Below, in pieces: positions 8,425-17,594 of a DNA stretch of 64,000 nucleotides. Both the position numbers and the translations under genes were made by a program. The notes under the pieces are model-generated. The model ran no database searches, had not been told where the DNA came from, and worked only from the letters and a program-made list of their open reading frames with translations. Positions within the stretch are counted from its first letter, which is position 1. Each line of letters starts with the position of its first letter. Source of the stretch: Corticicoccus populi (GTDB taxonomy: Bacteria > Bacillota > Bacilli > Staphylococcales > Salinicoccaceae); NCBI RefSeq assembly GCF_042686195.1, contig NZ_JBHUOQ010000001.1, positions 1,054,001 to 1,118,000 of the forward strand, written 5' to 3'.

Positions 8425-8436
8425 CATTATTTCATT

Positions 8437-9153
8437 CTACTCAAATACTTTATCGTTCACTACAGCTTCTGCATTCTGTACAAGTCTGTCTCTCACTTCG
8501 CTGCCGAGGCGCGTTTCAATAATATCCAGTGCGTCTTTCAAAAGAAAAGGTCTGTAGGATGCATGGTGGGCATCACTTGCCACAATATGAATCAATCCTT
8601 TTTCAATCCACTCCAGTGACATTTCCTGAATTCCCGTCCCGAGTTCTCCTGTGACTGAACCGGCAGTCACCTGCGCTTTCGCACCGTCACTGACAATTTT
8701 CTGCAGGTGATCCGCTTCCCGTGCGATAGGTCTGCATCTTTCAGGATGTGCAATAATAGGAATATAACCAAGTGATCTTAACTCGGCAAGAATTTCGTGC
8801 ACGTCACTTCTCAGCTCTGTAAATGAAAATTCCACCAATACATACCGCGTATCATTCAGCGGGATACTTTCACCTGACTTTAATTCATTAATGATCTGAT
8901 CATTAATACGTATTTCCTGCCCCGGATGAAGTTCAATATTAAGACCATTCTTTTGAGCAATTTTTCGTACTTCCACTATCTTTTTATCTACCACGCCGGC
9001 AGGCGTTTTATAACTGCCCGAGTGATGATGCGGTGTACAGATAACATGGGTAATTCCCTGCTTTACCGCCTGATTTAATAAATTGAGCACTTCTTTTTTT
9101 GAAGACGGCCCATCGTCCACATTGATAAATAGATGATTATGAATATCAATCAT
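8437..9153 (-). CDS. CpsB/CapC-family PHP tyrosine phosphatase (second copy)
   Basis: 238 residues, a manganese-dependent PHP-fold phosphatase that dephosphorylates the CapB/CpsD tyrosine kinase. Motifs visible: the N-terminal metal motif DIHNHLFINVDDGPSS, CTPHHH, the HPGQEIR segment, IAHPERC and ASDAHH. All metal ligands of the family appear present. It is clearly paralogous to the CapC-type gene at 21878-22666. Unlike that copy it lies at the distal end of the capsule block after an 84-bp gap holding its own promoter, so it may be produced independently of the operon. Confidence 0.92.
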   Translation of the reverse strand: MIDIHNHLFINVDDGPSSKKEVLNLLNQAVKQGITHVICTPHHHSGSYKTPAGVVDKKIVEVRKIAQKNGLNIELHPGQEIRINDQIINELKSGESIPLNDTRYVLVEFSFTELRSDVHEILAELRSLGYIPIIAHPERCRPIAREADHLQKIVSDGAKAQVTAGSVTGELGTGIQEMSLEWIEKGLIHIVASDAHHASYRPFLLKDALDIIETRLGSEVRDRLVQNAEAVVNDKVFE

Positions 9154-9190
9154 TCAACATTTCAACTCCAAATTATGATTAATACTCTTT

Positions 9191-9219
9191 ATTATATCCC
9201 TTTTCACTGTTACAGACAA
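9191..9219 (-). promoter_or_regulatory. Promoter of the second CpsB phosphatase gene
   Basis: On the minus strand TTGTCT (9214-9219), a 17-bp spacer and a perfect TATAAT (9191-9196) are placed about 38 bp before the start codon at 9153. Close to the sigma-A consensus. Confidence 0.65.
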
Positions 9220-9237
9220 AAAATCTCTTCCATTTTA

Positions 9238-10242
9238 TTATTTAGAAACCGCTTCAACCCTTCCATCACGGTATGCAGGAAAGAAATGGCTGTTCGGATT
9301 GGCACCGGCTTTTCGAATCAATTTTTTATACACTGAATGATTCCATATCTTTTTCCCTATGCAGTATTTAAACGACGTCTCACCACTGAAACGCTTCTTA
9401 AACTTCAGTACCGGATCATCAGAACTATTGGATACCCCGCCGCCGTAATGAATCAGACGGTATCCATTCTCCTCCCCCCAGTTTAGAGCCGTATACTTAA
9501 GAAGATACGCCGGTGAATATTTTAAATACTCACGTCTGGTACCGTTTAAGTGATCATGGATAATATCACCCGACAATAAATATAACCCCATCGCAATGAC
9601 TTCATCATCATATTTAATACTCACTGTCATCACATCATCCTTAAATAAATCCCTCATCCTGTAAAAATAATCATCTTTAAAATAATAGAAGTAATCTGCA
9701 TTATGACGGTTCATCGTACACCTGTATATATCAATGAATGTTTCGATATCCTGAAATCCCCTGTTCACATGGCAGCTGAAATGATTGTCTTTCAATCTTT
9801 TTCTGACTTTGTTCCTGGCAGTACTTGAAAATTGAGTTTGGAAAGTATCCCCATACGTGTTCAACACTGTGCCGACAGTATCCCTGATGTATGAAATATC
9901 ATAGATTTCTTTAAGCGGCTCCTGATTATTAAATACCGGGTGAAAACGTATAAAGCTCGACACAATATGATTCGCCTCACAGTAAGCTTCTGCAAATATC
10001 CTGAAATCCTCAATCAATGCTTTTAAATCTGTCGTTTCATGAACAATCGGGCCGCCGTATCCATAGGCTGAAACAGCATCATAATAAGTTCTTCCGTCAA
10101 TTGTTGTATCGATTTTCCGCTTAATATAACTATCACTGATATGACCGTTTTTTGTTTTTAATTCAAAAAATTCCGCTTCCCCTTCTTCAATCATTTCGTT
10201 TAAAGCAGCATATTCTTTAGTAAAGTAAATGTCCTTATTCAT
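9238..10242 (-). CDS. FemAB/GNAT-like acyl- or aminoacyl-transferase of the capsule operon
   Basis: 334 residues, with the BioF2-like/FemAB double-GNAT fold suggested by SFIRFHPVFNN in the first half and by VIAMGLYLLSGDIIHDHLNGT followed by HYGGGVS in the second half. Relatives transfer aminoacyl or acyl groups, as FemX does to lipid II, and are sometimes found in polysaccharide loci. The substrate is unknown; it may decorate the amino-sugar made by its neighbours. The start chosen is ATG 10242, six bases after GGAGGG; the GTG three bases earlier is a poorer fit. It is the last gene of the long operon before the separately promoted phosphatase. Confidence 0.75.
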   Translation of the reverse strand: MNKDIYFTKEYAALNEMIEEGEAEFFELKTKNGHISDSYIKRKIDTTIDGRTYYDAVSAYGYGGPIVHETTDLKALIEDFRIFAEAYCEANHIVSSFIRFHPVFNNQEPLKEIYDISYIRDTVGTVLNTYGDTFQTQFSSTARNKVRKRLKDNHFSCHVNRGFQDIETFIDIYRCTMNRHNADYFYYFKDDYFYRMRDLFKDDVMTVSIKYDDEVIAMGLYLLSGDIIHDHLNGTRREYLKYSPAYLLKYTALNWGEENGYRLIHYGGGVSNSSDDPVLKFKKRFSGETSFKYCIGKKIWNHSVYKKLIRKAGANPNSHFFPAYRDGRVEAVSK

Positions 10243-10273
10243 CACATGCCCTCCAGGTTCAGTTCATTTTTTA

Positions 10274-11422
10274 TCACTCTGACAATACGGTCCCAAGCAC
10301 AGCTTCTTTAATGATCAGTGATACCCGGTCAATGTCACCATGTGTCATATGCGTGTCTGACGGCAGGCACAGCCCTTCTTCAAATAAAATTTTCGAACAA
10401 TCCGGACCATGTTCAAAATAATCGCATCCACTGTATACCGGCTGCATGTGCATCGGTTTCCATACGTGTCTGGCCTCAATATTTTCCGACTGAAGTATAT
10501 TTATAATTTCCGCCGGCGTTACTTTTACCACACTTGGATCAAGTCTTAGAGTAGTCAGCCACCGGGTATGAAATGTATCTGCCGTCTCAGGCATAAATGA
10601 TATTCCCGGTATATGCGAAAGGTGACGGATATATCTTTTGAATATATCTCTTTTTTTCTCTATTCTTTCATTAATGATATTCATCTGACCGCACCCGATG
10701 CCTGCGCTGATATTACTGAGCCGGTAATTATAACCGATTTCTTTATGCTCGTAATAGCCTGTATCCTCCCTTGCCTGGGTTGCTTTTTTCAGGCCGTGTT
10801 CAATGAGTCCAGCATCACTCGATACAATCATTCCCCCGCCCGAAGTTGTGATGATTTTATTACCGTTGAATGAGAAAAATGAAAGTCTCCCGAATGTCCC
10901 GCTCATCTTCCCTTTATACACTGCACCGAGTGACTCTGCTGCATCTTCCACAACAGGCACATTATATTTTTCACATATTGGCAGAAGCTTATCCATATCA
11001 GCCGACTGTCCGTATAAATTAACAATAACAACGGCTTTTGGAAGTTTTCCGAGACGGTGGTATTCCTTAAATGCCCGCCGGAGTGCAGCTGGTGACATGT
11101 TCCATGTCTCCGTGTCGGAATCAATAAATACCGGTTCTGCACCTAAATAAGTGATTGGAAATGCACTCGCTGCAAACGTCAATGATGAACAAAATACTAC
11201 ATCTCCTCTTTTGACACCGAGAAGATCGAGAGACAGATGAAGACCTGCAGTACCGCTTGATACGGCGCATCCCGCAGTAGTATTTACAAAATCGGTCACT
11301 TTCTTTTCAAACAGTGTCACATTTTTACCAAGAGGAGCAATCCAATTCGTATCAAATGCTTCATTAACATATGTCAGTTCATCCCCGCCCATATGCGGAG
11401 ATGAGAGATAAATTTTATCCAT
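10274..11422 (-). CDS. DegT/DnrJ/EryC1/StrS-family sugar aminotransferase (PglE-like)
   Basis: 382 residues. A PLP-dependent fold-type I enzyme: CAVSSGTAGLHLSL, VVEDAAESLGA, and SFNGNKIITTSGGGM with the lysine that forms the PLP Schiff base. The N-terminus IYLSSPHMGGDELTYV matches the PglE/PseC/LegC type that aminates UDP-4-keto-6-deoxy-GlcNAc. The start is the ATG at 11422: AGGAGG lies six bases upstream and the gene overlaps the preceding one by eight bases; an 11-codon upstream extension has no ribosome site. With the CapD/PglF-type dehydratase in the same operon it should give a 4-amino-4,6-dideoxy-HexNAc nucleotide. Confidence 0.9.
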   Translation of the reverse strand: MDKIYLSSPHMGGDELTYVNEAFDTNWIAPLGKNVTLFEKKVTDFVNTTAGCAVSSGTAGLHLSLDLLGVKRGDVVFCSSLTFAASAFPITYLGAEPVFIDSDTETWNMSPAALRRAFKEYHRLGKLPKAVVIVNLYGQSADMDKLLPICEKYNVPVVEDAAESLGAVYKGKMSGTFGRLSFFSFNGNKIITTSGGGMIVSSDAGLIEHGLKKATQAREDTGYYEHKEIGYNYRLSNISAGIGCGQMNIINERIEKKRDIFKRYIRHLSHIPGISFMPETADTFHTRWLTTLRLDPSVVKVTPAEIINILQSENIEARHVWKPMHMQPVYSGCDYFEHGPDCSKILFEEGLCLPSDTHMTHGDIDRVSLIIKEAVLGTVLSE

Positions 11423-12215
11423 CCTTCTCCTCCTGACTGAACGTATTTTTTTCAATTAAAGACATCAGTTCCGGACTCACAAGCGTATAATATCCGCTGC
11501 CGACTTTCATCTTCGCCCCTTCAAAAGGTGGATACCAGAACGCTCTTATTTTTCTGTCTATCTCTTCTTTTGATGCATCGGGATCCACAAACTTCATCTC
11601 TTCAAAATCAGCTCTCGAAATATATCTGCCGGCAGTAATATCATTAAAGTACGCATTGTCAATAAAGAACTGATACTGACTTGAAAATATTTCTTTAAAC
11701 AGTAAAAACATATTCTGCATACTTTTCTGCTCCAGAGACAGCGCTGTTTCATTATCATTCATTTTAAACTTTGAAATTTTAATAATATCACCGGCATCAA
11801 AGCCTTCAATCATCATATGAGCAGTGACCCCGTACTCTTTTCTACCGTCAAGTATGGCTGCATTGTACCCCCCGAGCCCCTGATAATCAGGTAAAATTGC
11901 CGGATGAAAATTAATTGCAGTATCTGCAATTGAAAGAAGCGGCTGCCTGACTCTGTGATAGTACAAATATGAAATCACAATATCGATGTGTTCCCCCTTA
12001 AAAGTCTGCGCGTCATAATCAATATAATGATATATTTCATCATCACTGTAGACTGGGATACCGAGTAATCCCGCCTGTTCAACAAGTGGATTTCTTTTTT
12101 CACCTGTCAAATCATTCATGCCGGAAACACCGATGACTGTGTATCCGCTGTCCAGTAAATGTTCGAGTGCAGATGCCGCCCATTTTTTTCTCCCCAAAAA
12201 AAGTACGTTTTTCAT
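11415..12215 (-). CDS. Formyltransferase-family protein, probable sugar N-formyltransferase
   Basis: 266 residues with the formyl_trans_N fold of methionyl-tRNA formyltransferase and GART: N-terminal VLFLGRKKWAA, then the active-site segment NFHPAILPDYQGLGGYNAAI with the catalytic Asn and His, and later GVTAHMMIEGFDAGDII with the conserved Asp. It lacks the full tRNA-binding C-terminal domain, so it is a small-molecule enzyme, as in dTDP- or UDP-4-amino-sugar N-formyltransferases. Between an aminotransferase (overlapping by eight bases) and a priming transferase, it most likely formylates the 4-amino group of the nucleotide sugar, in the place an acetyltransferase (PglD) holds in the bacillosamine pathway. 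Confidence 0.85.
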   Translation of the reverse strand: MKNVLFLGRKKWAASALEHLLDSGYTVIGVSGMNDLTGEKRNPLVEQAGLLGIPVYSDDEIYHYIDYDAQTFKGEHIDIVISYLYYHRVRQPLLSIADTAINFHPAILPDYQGLGGYNAAILDGRKEYGVTAHMMIEGFDAGDIIKISKFKMNDNETALSLEQKSMQNMFLLFKEIFSSQYQFFIDNAYFNDITAGRYISRADFEEMKFVDPDASKEEIDRKIRAFWYPPFEGAKMKVGSGYYTLVSPELMSLIEKNTFSQEEKDG

Positions 12216-12223
12216 AGAACCAC

Positions 12224-12814
12224 CTAGTTCCCCTTAAAATACGTCATCATACTGCCGTCTTTGGCAGTGATACCGTCATTTTTCATCACTTTATAAACAG
12301 TCATATACAAAATTTTCATATCAAGAAGAAATGACTGATTTTCGACGTACCATATATCGAGCTCAAATTTTTCCGGCCAGCTCAAACCATTCCTGCCGTT
12401 CACCTGTGCCCAGCCTGTAATTCCAGGTTTCACATGATGCCGCATATTCTGCCGTTCATTATAGAGCGGCAGATATTCCACTAAAAGCGGCCGCGGTCCG
12501 ACAATGCTCATATCCCCTTTTAATACATTAATGAGCTGAGGCAGTTCATCAACACTCAGCTTCCGGATGATATCACCGGACGGTGTCCGGCGCTTCTCAT
12601 CATCAAGTAATTTTCCCTCCACGTCCCTTTCATCCGTCATCGTTTTAAATTTATAAATCGTAAACGGTCTCCCCCTGTATCCTGCCCGTGTCTGCCTGAA
12701 AACCAGAGGTCTGCCGATTTTTAAAATAATAATGACGGCAGCAGCAAGACTGAGCGGCAGCGTGACAATAATCAGGATTAATGCTGATACAATATCAAAC
12801 AGACGTTTCATCAT
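12224..12814 (-). CDS. Priming sugar-phosphate transferase (PglC/CapM-type)
   Basis: 196 residues, the small monotopic phosphoglycosyl transferase class (PglC, CapM, WcaJ C-terminal domain). One N-terminal hydrophobic re-entrant segment (residues 5-30), a basic patch FRQTRAGYRGRPFTIYKFKTM, the catalytic Asp-Glu of the KLSVDELPQL segment, and VGPRPLL and GITGWAQVNGRN. It transfers a sugar-1-phosphate from UDP-sugar to undecaprenyl phosphate, starting the repeat unit. With the neighbouring genes the first sugar is probably the 4-formamido-6-deoxy-HexNAc. The start lies directly after the upstream gene's stop, with GGGGG as ribosome site. Confidence 0.93.
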   Translation of the reverse strand: MMKRLFDIVSALILIIVTLPLSLAAAVIIILKIGRPLVFRQTRAGYRGRPFTIYKFKTMTDERDVEGKLLDDEKRRTPSGDIIRKLSVDELPQLINVLKGDMSIVGPRPLLVEYLPLYNERQNMRHHVKPGITGWAQVNGRNGLSWPEKFELDIWYVENQSFLLDMKILYMTVYKVMKNDGITAKDGSMMTYFKGN

Positions 12815-13966
12815 CTATCCCCCTGTCAATCGATTGAATACTTCAATCTGTCTATTTACAACATCCGTTTCATCATATTCATTGTGTGCCCGTGTGTACG
12901 ATGCTTCCTGCATCTCCCGCCTTCTCTCCGGATGTTCGATCAGATATTTCATATAGCCTGCGAGTTCAGTGATACTTTTCGTCTTTGCAAGAAAACCGTT
13001 CAAGCCGTGAATGACTTCCTCCCTTGATCCGCGGATATTTGTTGCGATTACTGCATTTTTCATCGCCATTGCTTCAATAATCGACCGCGGCATCCCTTCT
13101 CTGTATGACGGCAGAACATAAACTTCAGATAATGCATAATAGTATTCAGGATGCTTCACCTGCCCTGTGAACCTGACAGCAGGGTGCACCTCAAACGCTT
13201 TTACCGCATCACGCGTCGTTTGATCCCTGTCGGAAGGTAATGTGTCACCCATGCAGATCAGCAATGTCTCCGGGTACTCATTATGAACAATTGAAAATGC
13301 ATGAAGCAGTTCTAAAATCCCTTTCTCTTTCACCATTCTGCCGAGAAATGAAAACACCACATCTCCTTCTTTAATCCTGAGCGTATCTTTAAGCGCGTGC
13401 AGTTTTTCTTTATCCAGCGTGTCAATATTGAACTTCAGATTAAGATCAATGCCGTTTGAAATATGAAAGGCCTTTTCTTTTTCGATAAATTGATTATCGA
13501 CAGCAAGCTGGTAATCCTCCCTGCTCTGTGTAAAAAGATAGTCTGTATAATATCTGCAGAAATATTTTTCAATTTGATACACCAACTGATACTTAAAACG
13601 GCTCATCCCTTCATGGAAATAAAAACCATGGGCCGTGTAAACGACTTGTCCGGTACCGGCCGCCTTCGCTGCGATTCTCGCCAGTATGGCGGCAACCGGT
13701 GTATGCACATGAATAATGTCAGGATTTACTGCTTTAAAAATTTTTATCATTTCAATTACTGACTGCAGGTTACTCTCCGGATGAATCGAGCGGCTGATAT
13801 TCACTGGATGATACTCAATCTCTTTTCTGATGTCCTTGATATAATCATCAGGTGCACATAAGGCATGCACTTCATAGCCTTCATCAATCAATGAACCATT
13901 CAGCTGGTGTAACAATTTAACCTGTGATATGCCGACAGCAGTGACTTCAATTATTTTTGGTTTCAT
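12815..13966 (-). CDS. Family 4 glycosyltransferase
   Basis: 383 residues, GT-B fold. The N-terminal acceptor domain includes DIIHVHTPVAA and VVYTAHGFYFHEG; the C-terminal nucleotide-sugar domain has FSFLGRMVKEKGI and VYVLPSYREGMPRSIIEAMA with the ExxxxxxxE signature. It resembles PglA/CapJ-type transferases that add the second sugar to the undecaprenyl-linked first sugar. TAA of the upstream gene directly abuts its ATG, with GGAGG inside that gene's end as ribosome site, so the two are translationally coupled. Confidence 0.92.
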   Translation of the reverse strand: MKPKIIEVTAVGISQVKLLHQLNGSLIDEGYEVHALCAPDDYIKDIRKEIEYHPVNISRSIHPESNLQSVIEMIKIFKAVNPDIIHVHTPVAAILARIAAKAAGTGQVVYTAHGFYFHEGMSRFKYQLVYQIEKYFCRYYTDYLFTQSREDYQLAVDNQFIEKEKAFHISNGIDLNLKFNIDTLDKEKLHALKDTLRIKEGDVVFSFLGRMVKEKGILELLHAFSIVHNEYPETLLICMGDTLPSDRDQTTRDAVKAFEVHPAVRFTGQVKHPEYYYALSEVYVLPSYREGMPRSIIEAMAMKNAVIATNIRGSREEVIHGLNGFLAKTKSITELAGYMKYLIEHPERRREMQEASYTRAHNEYDETDVVNRQIEVFNRLTGG

Positions 13967-15241
13967 TTAAAGCCTCCAGACGGACTGCTTTTCTGATAAA
14001 TCCCCCGGTTCAATCAGCCCCTTAATATCACACACAATTCCTTCCTCACTGAGGCACTTTAAATACTTATCTTTATTTTCTTTGTACTCATCATGCGCTA
14101 CAGCAAGCACTAGAAAATCCGATACCGGCATGTCTGTTGTATCCATCAGTGTAATATCATACAGTTGTTTCGCTTCTTTCCTGTCTGCGAGCGGGTCATG
14201 AACATTCACCTTCATACTCAGTGTTTTAAATTCATTGATTAAATCAACCATTTTAGTGTTTCTCAAGTCCGGTGTATTTTCTTTAAACGTCAGTCCGAGA
14301 AAATTCAGTGTCTCCCCTCTGACTTTTAACCCTTTTTGAATAATCTCTTTAATATATGTGATTGCGATATACTGGGCCATACCATCATTAATTCTTCTCC
14401 CTGTAAGAATCATTTCAGGATGATGCCCGACCTCCTGTGCTTTATATGTTAAATAGTAAGGGTCCACTCCGATACAGTGTCCGCCGACAAGCCCCGGCGA
14501 AAACTTTAAAAAATTCCATTTTGTACCCGCTGCCGCAAGGACATCTTTCGTCTCAATCCCCATCTTGTCGAATAAAACCGCAAGCTCATTCATTAATGCC
14601 ACATTGACATCCCGCTGCGTGTTTTCAATAATTTTCGCCGCTTCTGCAACCCTGATTGTCTCTGCCCTGTATACACCCGGAGTAACTACTGATTCATACA
14701 CTTCAGCGACGATACTGAGCACCTCACTGTTTTCACCACTAACCACTTTGGTGATTTTCGTAAATGTATGTTCCTTGTCACCCGGATTAATCCGTTCCGG
14801 AGAATAACCGATAAAGAAATCTTTTCCCCGCTTAAGTCCTGAATATTCTTCTAAAATGGGTGCACAAATATCTTCAGTCGCCCCTGGATATACTGTAGAT
14901 TCGTAAACAACAATGGTTCCCGGCACCATCACACTGCCGACTGTCTCACTCGCACGAATCAGCGGTGTCAAATCCGGCTGATTGTGGGAGTTGATAGGGG
15001 TCGGCACAGCAATAATGATAAAGTCCGCCTCTTTCAACTCACTTTTATCTGTTGTATAAAAAACATCTGTCACGCCTAAATCAACAGACTCTACTTCATT
15101 TGTCCGGTCATACCCCCTCTTCAGTTCCTCTATTCTTTCATCGTTAATATCAAAGGCAATCGTCCGGTTCTTTTTACCGAAGGCAACCGCAACCGGCAGA
15201 CCGACGTAGCCGAGCCCCACTACCGCAATTGTTCTGTTCAT
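13967..15241 (-). CDS. Nucleotide-sugar dehydrogenase (TviB/WbpA/CapL group)
   Basis: 424 residues, UDP-glucose/GDP-mannose dehydrogenase family: N-terminal NAD site VVGLGYVGLPVA (residues 6-17), VPTPI, ESTVYPGATE, the GYSPERINPGD segment, the catalytic cysteine in GGHCIGVDPYYL, and a C-terminal LTFKENTPDLRN. Length and motif variants (FIIIAVPTPINSHNQPDL) fit the UDP-N-acetylhexosamine 6-dehydrogenases of CapL/TviB type rather than UDP-glucose dehydrogenase. The product is then a UDP-HexNAc-uronic acid for the repeat unit. It overlaps the upstream gene by ATGA. Confidence 0.9.
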   Translation of the reverse strand: MNRTIAVVGLGYVGLPVAVAFGKKNRTIAFDINDERIEELKRGYDRTNEVESVDLGVTDVFYTTDKSELKEADFIIIAVPTPINSHNQPDLTPLIRASETVGSVMVPGTIVVYESTVYPGATEDICAPILEEYSGLKRGKDFFIGYSPERINPGDKEHTFTKITKVVSGENSEVLSIVAEVYESVVTPGVYRAETIRVAEAAKIIENTQRDVNVALMNELAVLFDKMGIETKDVLAAAGTKWNFLKFSPGLVGGHCIGVDPYYLTYKAQEVGHHPEMILTGRRINDGMAQYIAITYIKEIIQKGLKVRGETLNFLGLTFKENTPDLRNTKMVDLINEFKTLSMKVNVHDPLADRKEAKQLYDITLMDTTDMPVSDFLVLAVAHDEYKENKDKYLKCLSEEGIVCDIKGLIEPGDLSEKQSVWRL

Positions 15242-16569
15242 ACCGTGCCCCCCGCTTCATTAATGATGAATCTGACTTTTCCGTTTTTCCCCTTCGGAAT
15301 ATCATCCATATATTTAAAAACAAATACTTTATCACCGAAACGCCGTTTAAACCGTTCTCTGATGACCGCTTCATCCACCGAATAATCATAGTTCTTGTCT
15401 ACTACCATATTGATCAGGAATTCATGATTCGATTTTTGAATCACCTGATATTGAACGACCTTATCCTCATATCCTGCAAGCATCCACGTCACATTTACAG
15501 CTGTAACCTTCTGTCCGAACTCACCGGTTAAATAATCCCCGCCTCTGCCGATAATCCGTTCTATCTGAATATCATCACAGTAGGAATTCAAATAATCTTT
15601 ATCACTTTTTATCTCTACCTGATCCCCGATTCTGTAGCGGACAATCGGTGTGGCGTAATTAATGTAGCTCGTTACCACTATGTCATAAATACTGTCCTGT
15701 ACTTTGTAAAATTCAAATAATCCGGTTTCAGAACCCACAACATACTTTTTATCCGGTCCAAGATACAAAAACGGCGCCCCTTCACCGCTTGCGTACTGAT
15801 CAACAACAACGGTATTAAACGCATTTTCAATGTCATCTTTCATATGCGGAAGGACTGCTTCAGCAGTCGGAAAGACTGCTTTAATGTTCCAGTCAATATT
15901 GATATTATTCTTTAAGATGTACTGTGCCAGCAAGTGAATCGCTGACGGCAGGCCGTCGAGTGTGACCGGGCGGGTTTCTGCCAGATGACGGTAAATATAT
16001 TTCACATTCGCGTGGGTCATAAAATAAGATGCATACAACGTCTGGTTCATTGAAATATTACGCCGCCATAATTTATTGTGATGCTTTTCCGACATGATAA
16101 AATTTCCTGTAAACGATGCCCGTTTTGAAAACGGCTCAACACCGTGAAGTGATTTAATATAATCAAGATACGCCATACGCCGACCCATATCTTCCTCTGA
16201 CTGATACACCACGAGATTTTTACCGGTGGTTCCACTGGTACTTCCATACATTATCTTCCCCTCTCTGCATGAATATTTATCTAGGGAATTTCTTAATGTT
16301 TCCTTATCTGTTTCATCCAGTGCATAGAATGACTCGAGAACGTTATCCGTGTCGACCCTAATATCCTTGTATGCCTCCACCTTCTCCTGTAAATGGTTCA
16401 GTAAATCTGTTAATGCCTGCTTTTCTGAAATTTTGTGATTACGATATAACTCAAAATATCTGTGGTATATTTTTGTATATCTCTCTCTTTTCAACTTATA
16501 GCCGTATACACTCGTCGCTACATGCTGCGCAAACACAGGGAGACGATAGTAGAGTTCAATTTTTTCCAC
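15238..16569 (-). CDS. CapK-like adenylate-forming (phenylacetate-CoA ligase-like) capsule protein
   Basis: 443 residues. The YGSTSGTTGKNLVVYQ loop is the phosphate-binding loop of the adenylate-forming superfamily; VDQYASGEGAP, the acid in YRIGDQVEI, and a C-terminal lysine in PKGKNGKVRF complete the fold. CapK homologues occur in many capsule loci without proven function, perhaps activating a carboxylate that is attached to the polysaccharide. It starts at GTG with AAGGTG five bases upstream. The nearby FemAB-like gene could be the transferase for such a group, which is speculation. Confidence 0.85.
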   Translation of the reverse strand: MEKIELYYRLPVFAQHVATSVYGYKLKRERYTKIYHRYFELYRNHKISEKQALTDLLNHLQEKVEAYKDIRVDTDNVLESFYALDETDKETLRNSLDKYSCREGKIMYGSTSGTTGKNLVVYQSEEDMGRRMAYLDYIKSLHGVEPFSKRASFTGNFIMSEKHHNKLWRRNISMNQTLYASYFMTHANVKYIYRHLAETRPVTLDGLPSAIHLLAQYILKNNINIDWNIKAVFPTAEAVLPHMKDDIENAFNTVVVDQYASGEGAPFLYLGPDKKYVVGSETGLFEFYKVQDSIYDIVVTSYINYATPIVRYRIGDQVEIKSDKDYLNSYCDDIQIERIIGRGGDYLTGEFGQKVTAVNVTWMLAGYEDKVVQYQVIQKSNHEFLINMVVDKNYDYSVDEAVIRERFKRRFGDKVFVFKYMDDIPKGKNGKVRFIINEAGGTV

Positions 16570-16578
16570 ATGATCACC

Positions 16579-17586
16579 TTATTTACCATAATATTTTCTG
16601 TACCATTCGATGAATGCACGGATACCGTCTTCAATCTTTGTCTCCGGTTTATACTGAGTGACCTGATATAAATCCGATACATCCGCATGAGTTGAAATCA
16701 CATCGCCGGGCTGTAAATCCATATAATTTTTCTCACTTTCAAGCCCTAGATTCTTCTCAATTTCGTAAATAAAATCCATTAATGCGACCGGGCGGTTACT
16801 GCCGATGTTAAATATCCTGTACGGTGCAAAACTTGTAGAGGGATCCGGACGTTCACTGTTCCATTCACTGCTGCTCTTTGGCGGCAGCTCCACGAGCCTT
16901 GAAACAGCTTCAACAATGTCACCTACAAATGTAAAGTCTCTCCGCATTCTGCCGAAGTTATAGACATCCACCGGCTTACGGTCGATCATTCTTTCTGTGA
17001 ATTTAAACAATGCCATGTCGGGCCTTCCCCACGGGCCGTACACTGTAAAAAATCTTAGTCCTGTGGTCGGAATATGATATAGATGGCTGTATGTATGTGC
17101 CATCAACTCATCGGCCTTTTTTGTTGCTGCATATAAACTTAACGGATGGTCGACATTATCTTTAGTGCTGAACACAGGTGTGCCGTTCGCACCATACACT
17201 GAACTTGAAGATGCATAGATTAAGTGGGACACTTTATTATGCCTGCAGGCTTCGAGTATGCTTAAAAAACCGTTCACATTACTTTTAATATATTCATGCG
17301 GGTGACTCAAACTGTGTCTGACACCTGCCTGTGCGGCCAGATTCACAACGACTTCCGGCGCTTCAATATCAAAGATGTGTCCCACACTGTCTGAATCTGA
17401 AATATCCACTTCATAAATTTTTACCTGGTTTGATAAGAGATGAAGAACTCTGTCTCTTTTTAACCTCACATCATAATAATCATTAAAATTATCAATCCCT
17501 GCCACTTGATGCCCCGCTTCAACTAAGCGCTTTGTTAAATGTGCGCCGATAAACCCTGCCGCCCCGGTCACTAATATTCTCACCAT
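16579..17586 (-). CDS. capI: UDP-uronate 4-epimerase (CapI-like)
   Basis: 335 residues, extended SDR: NAD motif VTGAAGFIGAHL, IDNFNDYYDVRLKRDR, the catalytic SSSSVYG and YAATKK (Tyr and Lys), and RFFTVYGPWGRPDMALFKF followed by MRRDFTFVGDIV, which are typical of UDP-glucuronate 4-epimerases. It interconverts UDP-glucuronate and UDP-galacturonate, or the N-acetyl forms made by the CapL-type dehydrogenase two genes downstream. It fits within the leftward operon with short gaps on both sides. Confidence 0.92.
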   Translation of the reverse strand: MVRILVTGAAGFIGAHLTKRLVEAGHQVAGIDNFNDYYDVRLKRDRVLHLLSNQVKIYEVDISDSDSVGHIFDIEAPEVVVNLAAQAGVRHSLSHPHEYIKSNVNGFLSILEACRHNKVSHLIYASSSSVYGANGTPVFSTKDNVDHPLSLYAATKKADELMAHTYSHLYHIPTTGLRFFTVYGPWGRPDMALFKFTERMIDRKPVDVYNFGRMRRDFTFVGDIVEAVSRLVELPPKSSSEWNSERPDPSTSFAPYRIFNIGSNRPVALMDFIYEIEKNLGLESEKNYMDLQPGDVISTHADVSDLYQVTQYKPETKIEDGIRAFIEWYRKYYGK

Positions 17587-17594
17587 AACTACAC

